A stretch of DNA of 36,451 bases from Cyclobacteriaceae bacterium (GTDB taxonomy: Bacteria > Bacteroidota > Bacteroidia > Cytophagales > Cyclobacteriaceae): positions 1 through 36,451 of the forward strand of contig CANGZP010000016.1 in assembly GCA_947458475.1 (NCBI GenBank), written 5' to 3'. The notes under the pieces are model-generated. The model had not been told where the DNA came from. It did not search any database and saw only the letters and a program-made list of their open reading frames with translations. Below, in pieces: positions 32,885-36,451 of the stretch; within the stretch, counting starts at the first letter, position 1, and each line of letters begins with the position of its first letter. Position numbers and translations under genes: made by a program.

Positions 32885-33775
32885 ATGATAATTTTTACTT
32901 CTAAGTTGTCTAGAATTTCACTTGCTATAGGCTTGTTTTTCATCCTTATTTCCGTGTTTTCCTCAGAGACTTTGGCTCAGGACATTCCCTACGCGGGGGA
33001 GCGGATTGTGGTAGTTGCAGATGGGAACGAACATGGAAAAGGGGATTGGGCAGCGACGCCATTGAGCTTGGCTGTGCTCGCAGCAAAGGAACTCCAAGAT
33101 CAGGTGATGGTCTATGCCTTCAGTAGCCATACCTGGGGTTCCAACAAAACCCATTTGGGTGCAGATGCCCAGATGCGCGAAAGCGCTTTTTTGGGTGCCA
33201 AGCAGTTTGGATTCAAAAAAACCAAGTTTATCGAAGCGGTCAATGCGCCCAACTATGCCATCATTGAAATTACTGTTCAGGTAAATAAGAGTTCAGCCAA
33301 AAACCCTTTAGTTATTCTGGCTGCTGGTCCAATGGATATTATCGGAACTGCCTTAGGCGAGGCTGATTCTACGAAACTCAAGCACGTTCGCATCATTTCT
33401 CATTCAATCTGGGACCAACAGCATTCGGATAGCCCTGAGGAAGGGGAAGAACACAAAGGTTGGACTTGGGATAAACTTCAAGAAAGTTATGCCGGAAAAG
33501 GATTGAAATTAATCTCTTTGCCTGAAGCGGGAGAAGCAAATTTCAAGGCGCCAATAAGTGCCTATTCTTGGTTAACTAATTCTCCGGAAAAGGAGCCGAA
33601 ACCTTTTGATAAGGGATCTTGGCAATGGCTATCCAGTCGTATGGAAGCTGCTAAAAGTGGAGAAGAAGTCAATCCCTCGGATGTACGATTGATCCTTTAT
33701 TTACTCACAGGCAAATCGAATACAGGAATACAGGACTTAAGAGAGATGCTTGAGAATCCGATCAAATGGGACTAA
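32885..33775 (+). CDS. Secreted protein resembling the nucleoside-hydrolase fold
   Basis: A 296-residue exported protein. Residues about 10-31 are a signal peptide ending TLAQ. The mature N-terminus VVVADGNEHGKGDWAATP resembles the metal-binding start DxDxGxDD of nucleoside-hydrolase-like proteins, with the acidic ligands partly replaced by Asn and His. NPLVILAAGPMDIIGTAL resembles their GPLTNLA segment. A later HVRIISHSIWDQQHSD may supply more active-site residues, then an acidic insertion SPEEGEEHKGW. I do not recognise a closer family; nucleoside hydrolase activity itself is not claimed. Upstream is a small inverted repeat ATCGTT/AACGAT (32803-32808, 32817-32822). A very strong terminator starts at its stop codon. 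Confidence 0.6.
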   Translation: MIIFTSKLSRISLAIGLFFILISVFSSETLAQDIPYAGERIVVVADGNEHGKGDWAATPLSLAVLAAKELQDQVMVYAFSSHTWGSNKTHLGADAQMRESAFLGAKQFGFKKTKFIEAVNAPNYAIIEITVQVNKSSAKNPLVILAAGPMDIIGTALGEADSTKLKHVRIISHSIWDQQHSDSPEEGEEHKGWTWDKLQESYAGKGLKLISLPEAGEANFKAPISAYSWLTNSPEKEPKPFDKGSWQWLSSRMEAAKSGEEVNPSDVRLILYLLTGKSNTGIQDLREMLENPIKWD

Positions 33776-33814
33776 AAAATAAGAGCTCCGAAATTATTCG
33801 GAGCTCTTATTTTT
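33775..33814. terminator. Strong bidirectional terminator
   Basis: A perfect 18-bp inverted repeat: arms 33775-33792 and 33797-33814, with loop ATTA. The core is GAGCTCCGAA/TTCGGAGCTC, flanked by A and T runs on both sides. It lies between convergent genes and overlaps the last base of the upstream stop codon. Confidence 0.96.
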
Positions 33815-33838
33815 AATAGTTGCTGGCAGGCTATTGCC

Positions 33839-35044
33839 TTATTTGAATGCTGCAATACCCGTAATCTCGTTTCCTAATATTAATAGGTGAATGTCATGGG
33901 TGCCCTCATAGGTAAGCACAGACTCCAGATTCATCATGTGACGCATAATTGGGTATTCACCTGTGATGCCCATACCTCCATGTATCTGACGGGCCTCACG
34001 TGCGATATTCAGTGCCATTTCCACGTTATTGCGCTTGGCCATCGAGATGTGAACGGTCTTGGCAGTGCCTTCATTCATCATTTTGCCTACTTTCCATGCC
34101 AGTAATTGGGCCTTGGTTATTTCAGTGAGCATTTCTGCTAATTTTTTCTGGGTCAACTGAAATCCAGCAATGGGCTTTCCGAACTGGATTCGCTCGGCAG
34201 CATATTTCCGTGTAGATTCATAGCAATCCATGGCAGCACCGATAGCTCCCCAGGCAATGCCGAAACGCGCAGAGTCTAAACACATCATGGGAGCACCTAA
34301 ACCAGATTTACCAGGCAGGAGGTTTTCTTTGGGAACCTTTACATTGTCAAATACTAGCTCTCCTGTGCATGATGCACGAAGCGACCATTTGTTGTGCGTT
34401 TCTGGGGTGGTAAAACCTTCCATGCCACGCTCCACGATCAGGCCATGAATTCGGCCTTCCTCATTTTTGGCCCACACTACAGCAATATCTGCTTTGGGAG
34501 AGTTGGAGATCCACATTTTGGCTCCATTGAGCAGGTAGTGGTCACCCATATCTTTGAAATTGGTAGTCATACCGCTTGGGTTGGACCCGTGGTCTGGCTC
34601 GGTAAGTCCGAAGCAGCCGAGCAATTCGCCTGACGCCAAACGAGGCAAGTATTTTTTACGCTGCTCTTCCGAACCAAACTTGTAGATCGGGTACATCACC
34701 AAAGATCCTTGCACGGAGGCGGTGGAACGCATGCCTGAATCGCCACGCTCAATTTCTTGCATGATCAGGCCATAGGAGATGTAGTCCAAACCGCCGCAAC
34801 CGTATTCGATGGGGAGTTGAGGACCAAAAGCACCTACTTCACCAAATTTTTTAACGATTTCATACGGAAAATGTGCCTTCTGAGCCCAATCTTCGATGTA
34901 TGGAGATATTTCTTTTTTGACAAAATCACGGATGGATGAGCGGATCAACTTTTGTTCTTCGGTCAACAAGTCGTCCAGATCTAGAAAATCTACCCCCTCA
35001 AACTGATCTTGTTTTAGCGATTTGTGGATGGCTTGGGTCTCCAT
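33839..35044 (-). CDS. gcdH: Glutaryl-CoA dehydrogenase (acyl-CoA dehydrogenase family)
   Basis: FAD enzyme that oxidises and decarboxylates glutaryl-CoA to crotonyl-CoA. The sequence follows the human enzyme closely in memory: SVQGSLVMYPIYKFGSEEQR, GELLGCFGLTEPDHGSNPSG, SLRASCTGELVFDNVKVP and, at the end, the catalytic glutamate Glu380 in TYEGTHDIHLLILG. These distinguish it from general short-chain dehydrogenases. Length 401 is normal for bacterial forms. No signal peptide. It ends next to a bidirectional terminator and starts 118 bases from the divergent tryptophan dioxygenase gene. Its electron-transfer partner (ETF) is not in the window. Role in lysine or tryptophan breakdown is inferred. 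Confidence 0.93.
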   Translation of the reverse strand: METQAIHKSLKQDQFEGVDFLDLDDLLTEEQKLIRSSIRDFVKKEISPYIEDWAQKAHFPYEIVKKFGEVGAFGPQLPIEYGCGGLDYISYGLIMQEIERGDSGMRSTASVQGSLVMYPIYKFGSEEQRKKYLPRLASGELLGCFGLTEPDHGSNPSGMTTNFKDMGDHYLLNGAKMWISNSPKADIAVVWAKNEEGRIHGLIVERGMEGFTTPETHNKWSLRASCTGELVFDNVKVPKENLLPGKSGLGAPMMCLDSARFGIAWGAIGAAMDCYESTRKYAAERIQFGKPIAGFQLTQKKLAEMLTEITKAQLLAWKVGKMMNEGTAKTVHISMAKRNNVEMALNIAREARQIHGGMGITGEYPIMRHMMNLESVLTYEGTHDIHLLILGNEITGIAAFK

Positions 35045-35162
35045 AGTATATTTGGTTTATTAGTGGGAATCGACCACATTTGTCGGTGATTTTGTGCGTC
35101 AATTCTGCTGTGAAATTAAGCAGAAAGGTGCTGAAAAAACTACCTTTTTTTAAAAAATACCT

Positions 35163-36134
35163 ATGAGCGACACCCAAATAGACCCAAAGATTTTAGAAAA
35201 GATCGAACTGCTGCAAGAAAAGTTTAAAGCCTCAGGCCAGGACATGATTTCTTACTTAGAAGGCTTGTTGTATGCAGATTATTTGACCTACTGGGAGTAC
35301 ATCAATTTGGATACCTTACTCTCTCTGCAGCAACCCAAAACAAGCTTTAAAGACGAGAAGATCTTCATTATTTACCATCAGATTACTGAGCTTTATTTCA
35401 AGCTTATTGTTTCAGAATTGGAACAAATTGCAGACGAGAAACCCCTTTCTGAAGAATTTTTTAAAGCTAGACTGGAGCGTGTTTTAATGTACTTTGACCA
35501 CCTGATCAGCTCCTTCGCCATGATGTGGAAGGGGATGGAGAAAGAACAGTTTCTCAAGTTTCGAATGTCTCTTTTGCCTTCCTCAGGGTTTCAAAGTGCC
35601 CAGTTTCGGGAGATCGAACTGATGGCTACAGATGCTTGGAATCTGGTGACTGTAGCCAAGCGTGGCCAATTTGGATCAACCTCTACAGCTGCCGAGCTCT
35701 TTGAAAACTTGTATTGGCAGCAAGGCGCCATCGAGTTGGCTACCGGTCAAAAAACATTGACGTTGAAAAGTTTTGAAGCCAAATACGGCAAGCATCTGGT
35801 GGAGTTGATTCAAGAATATGGTGAGAAAAATATTTGGAGAAAATATTTAGAACAGGCAGATCCGTCTGCCGAACTCAAGGATTTGATGCGCCAATTTGAT
35901 TTAAAAGCCAATGTTTTTTGGCCTTTGGCACATTACAAGTCAGCCGTTCGTTACCTGCAGCGCGATCCTGTGGATATTGCTGCTACAGGGGGAACCAACT
36001 GGCAGAAATACTTGCCTCCGCGCTTTCAGAAAGTGATCTTTTTCCCAGAGATGTGGAGCCATGAGGAGCAAGAAGAATGGGGCAAGGGTTGGGTCGTGAA
36101 GGAGATTTTTGGAGAAGAGATCCAAAAGGGGTAA
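35163..36134 (+). CDS. kynA: Tryptophan 2,3-dioxygenase
   Basis: Heme enzyme that opens the indole ring of tryptophan to N-formylkynurenine, first step of the kynurenine pathway. Conserved blocks are YLTYWEYINLDTLLSLQQP, FIIYHQITELYFKLIVSELE (distal His and substrate contacts), and FRMSLLPSSGFQSAQFREIE, which holds the substrate-binding arginine. In the C-terminal part the likely heme-ligand histidine is in WPLAHYKSAVRYLQR, followed by IAATGGTNWQKYLP. Length 323 is near the usual size of bacterial forms, slightly longer. Other kynurenine genes are absent from the window. A hairpin terminator follows about 20 bases after the stop. Confidence 0.93.
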   Translation: MSDTQIDPKILEKIELLQEKFKASGQDMISYLEGLLYADYLTYWEYINLDTLLSLQQPKTSFKDEKIFIIYHQITELYFKLIVSELEQIADEKPLSEEFFKARLERVLMYFDHLISSFAMMWKGMEKEQFLKFRMSLLPSSGFQSAQFREIELMATDAWNLVTVAKRGQFGSTSTAAELFENLYWQQGAIELATGQKTLTLKSFEAKYGKHLVELIQEYGEKNIWRKYLEQADPSAELKDLMRQFDLKANVFWPLAHYKSAVRYLQRDPVDIAATGGTNWQKYLPPRFQKVIFFPEMWSHEEQEEWGKGWVVKEIFGEEIQKG

Positions 36135-36154
36135 CTTAATGTATTGCTGAGTTG

Positions 36155-36186
36155 CCCATGAAACTTGTTTATGGGTTATTTTTTAG
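36155..36186 (+). terminator. Terminator after the tryptophan dioxygenase gene
   Basis: CCCAT (36155-36159) and ATGGG (36171-36175) pair, extended by AAA/TTT around a CTTG loop with one bulged G, followed by TTATTTTTTAG. It fits a rho-independent terminator of moderate strength. Confidence 0.65.
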
Positions 36187-36210
36187 TCTAAACCGTTAAC
36201 ATCCTTCCTT

Positions 36211-36451
36211 ATGAAACGCATGCTCTTGTTCCAATTTTGCTGTTTTGTACTCTTCAATTTCTTTTTGCAAGATCTCAACGCACAGCAATCCAAGTTTTCA
36301 CGGATGGCCTTTGGTTCCTGCAATCGTCAAGATGCTCCGCAGCCGCTATGGAAGCCAATCTTGGCAGATAGGCCAGATCTTTGGGTTTGGATGGGGGACA
36401 ATATCTATGGGGATTCCCCTGTGATGGACACCCTCCGTGCCAAGTATGCGA
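36211..36451 (+). CDS. PhoD-like alkaline phosphatase family protein (3' end outside window)
   Basis: A truncated gene running off the window edge; 80 codons are visible. Residues 1-24 are a signal peptide ([17 protein letters not shown] up to LNAQ). The mature start [19 protein letters not shown] and the following [16 protein letters not shown] match the PhoD-like metallophosphatase opening: FGSCN, then the metal-binding GDNIYGD. These enzymes hydrolyse phosphodiesters or phosphomonoesters outside the cytoplasm. The ATG at 36211 is the only reasonable start. Spacing from the preceding terminator suggests an independent transcript. Confidence 0.85.
   Translation, partial: MKRMLLFQFCCFVLFNFFLQDLNAQQSKFSRMAFGSCNRQDAPQPLWKPILADRPDLWVWMGDNIYGDSPVMDTLRAKYA

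Overview
The window looks like chromosomal DNA of a Bacteroidota member, most likely Cytophagales/Cyclobacteriaceae (Algoriphagus-like). This rests on sequence character, not on a search. Signs are: Bacteroidota promoter boxes (TTTG at -33 and TAnnTTTG at -7, perfect ahead of the tRNA-Glu pair), weak or absent Shine-Dalgarno sites, many short lipoproteins (LFSC, LAAC, ISAC lipoboxes), and family types common in that phylum (DUF4369-TlpA, DUF4920, DUF1573, DUF983). No insertion sequence, prophage, CRISPR array or rRNA was seen.

Layout: (1) 3-2489, the 3' part of gatB followed closely by a TlpA-like thioredoxin lipoprotein. (2) 2490-3029, a 540-bp AT-rich gene-free stretch with a long-loop terminator and a promoter box. 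(3) 3030-6336, a three-gene sugar-nucleotide/glycosyltransfer operon (GT4 glycosyltransferase, UDP-glucuronate 4-epimerase-like, RmlB). (4) 6526-8418, minus strand, a fused HAD phosphatase plus phosphoglycerate dehydrogenase, joining steps 3 and 1 of serine synthesis. (5) 8738-10412, small envelope genes. (6) 10615-15736, a compact TetR - ABC exporter - HlyD adaptor - TolC operon, where the ABC ATPase domain has lost nearly every catalytic motif. (7) 15733-23502, a hexuronate module: tagaturonate reductase, altronate dehydratase, KDG kinase, KDPG aldolase and a three-part TRAP transporter, with uronate isomerase and a dedicated regulator absent. (8) 23547-25859, a DUF2064 protein, a secreted DUF6134-like protein and GAPDH. 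(9) Two identical tRNA-Glu(UUC) genes with promoter and terminator. (10) 26394-30658, a large lipoprotein (propeller, HEAT repeats, cytochrome c) coupled to a PIG-L deacetylase. (11) trpS, a DUF1573 protein, a secreted nucleoside-hydrolase-like protein. (12) Glutaryl-CoA dehydrogenase divergent from tryptophan 2,3-dioxygenase, then the start of a PhoD-like phosphatase.

Functional links: the uronate genes would import hexuronates and convert tagaturonate via altronate, KDG and KDPG to pyruvate and glyceraldehyde-3-phosphate, which GAPDH can take onward. TetR-ABC-HlyD-TolC forms a complete trans-envelope path. Tryptophan dioxygenase and glutaryl-CoA dehydrogenase sit at the start and near the end of the classical tryptophan-to-crotonyl-CoA route.

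The strongest candidates for a second look are the degenerate ABC ATPase in an intact tripartite operon, the phosphatase-dehydrogenase fusion, and the cytochrome lipoprotein/PIG-L pair.
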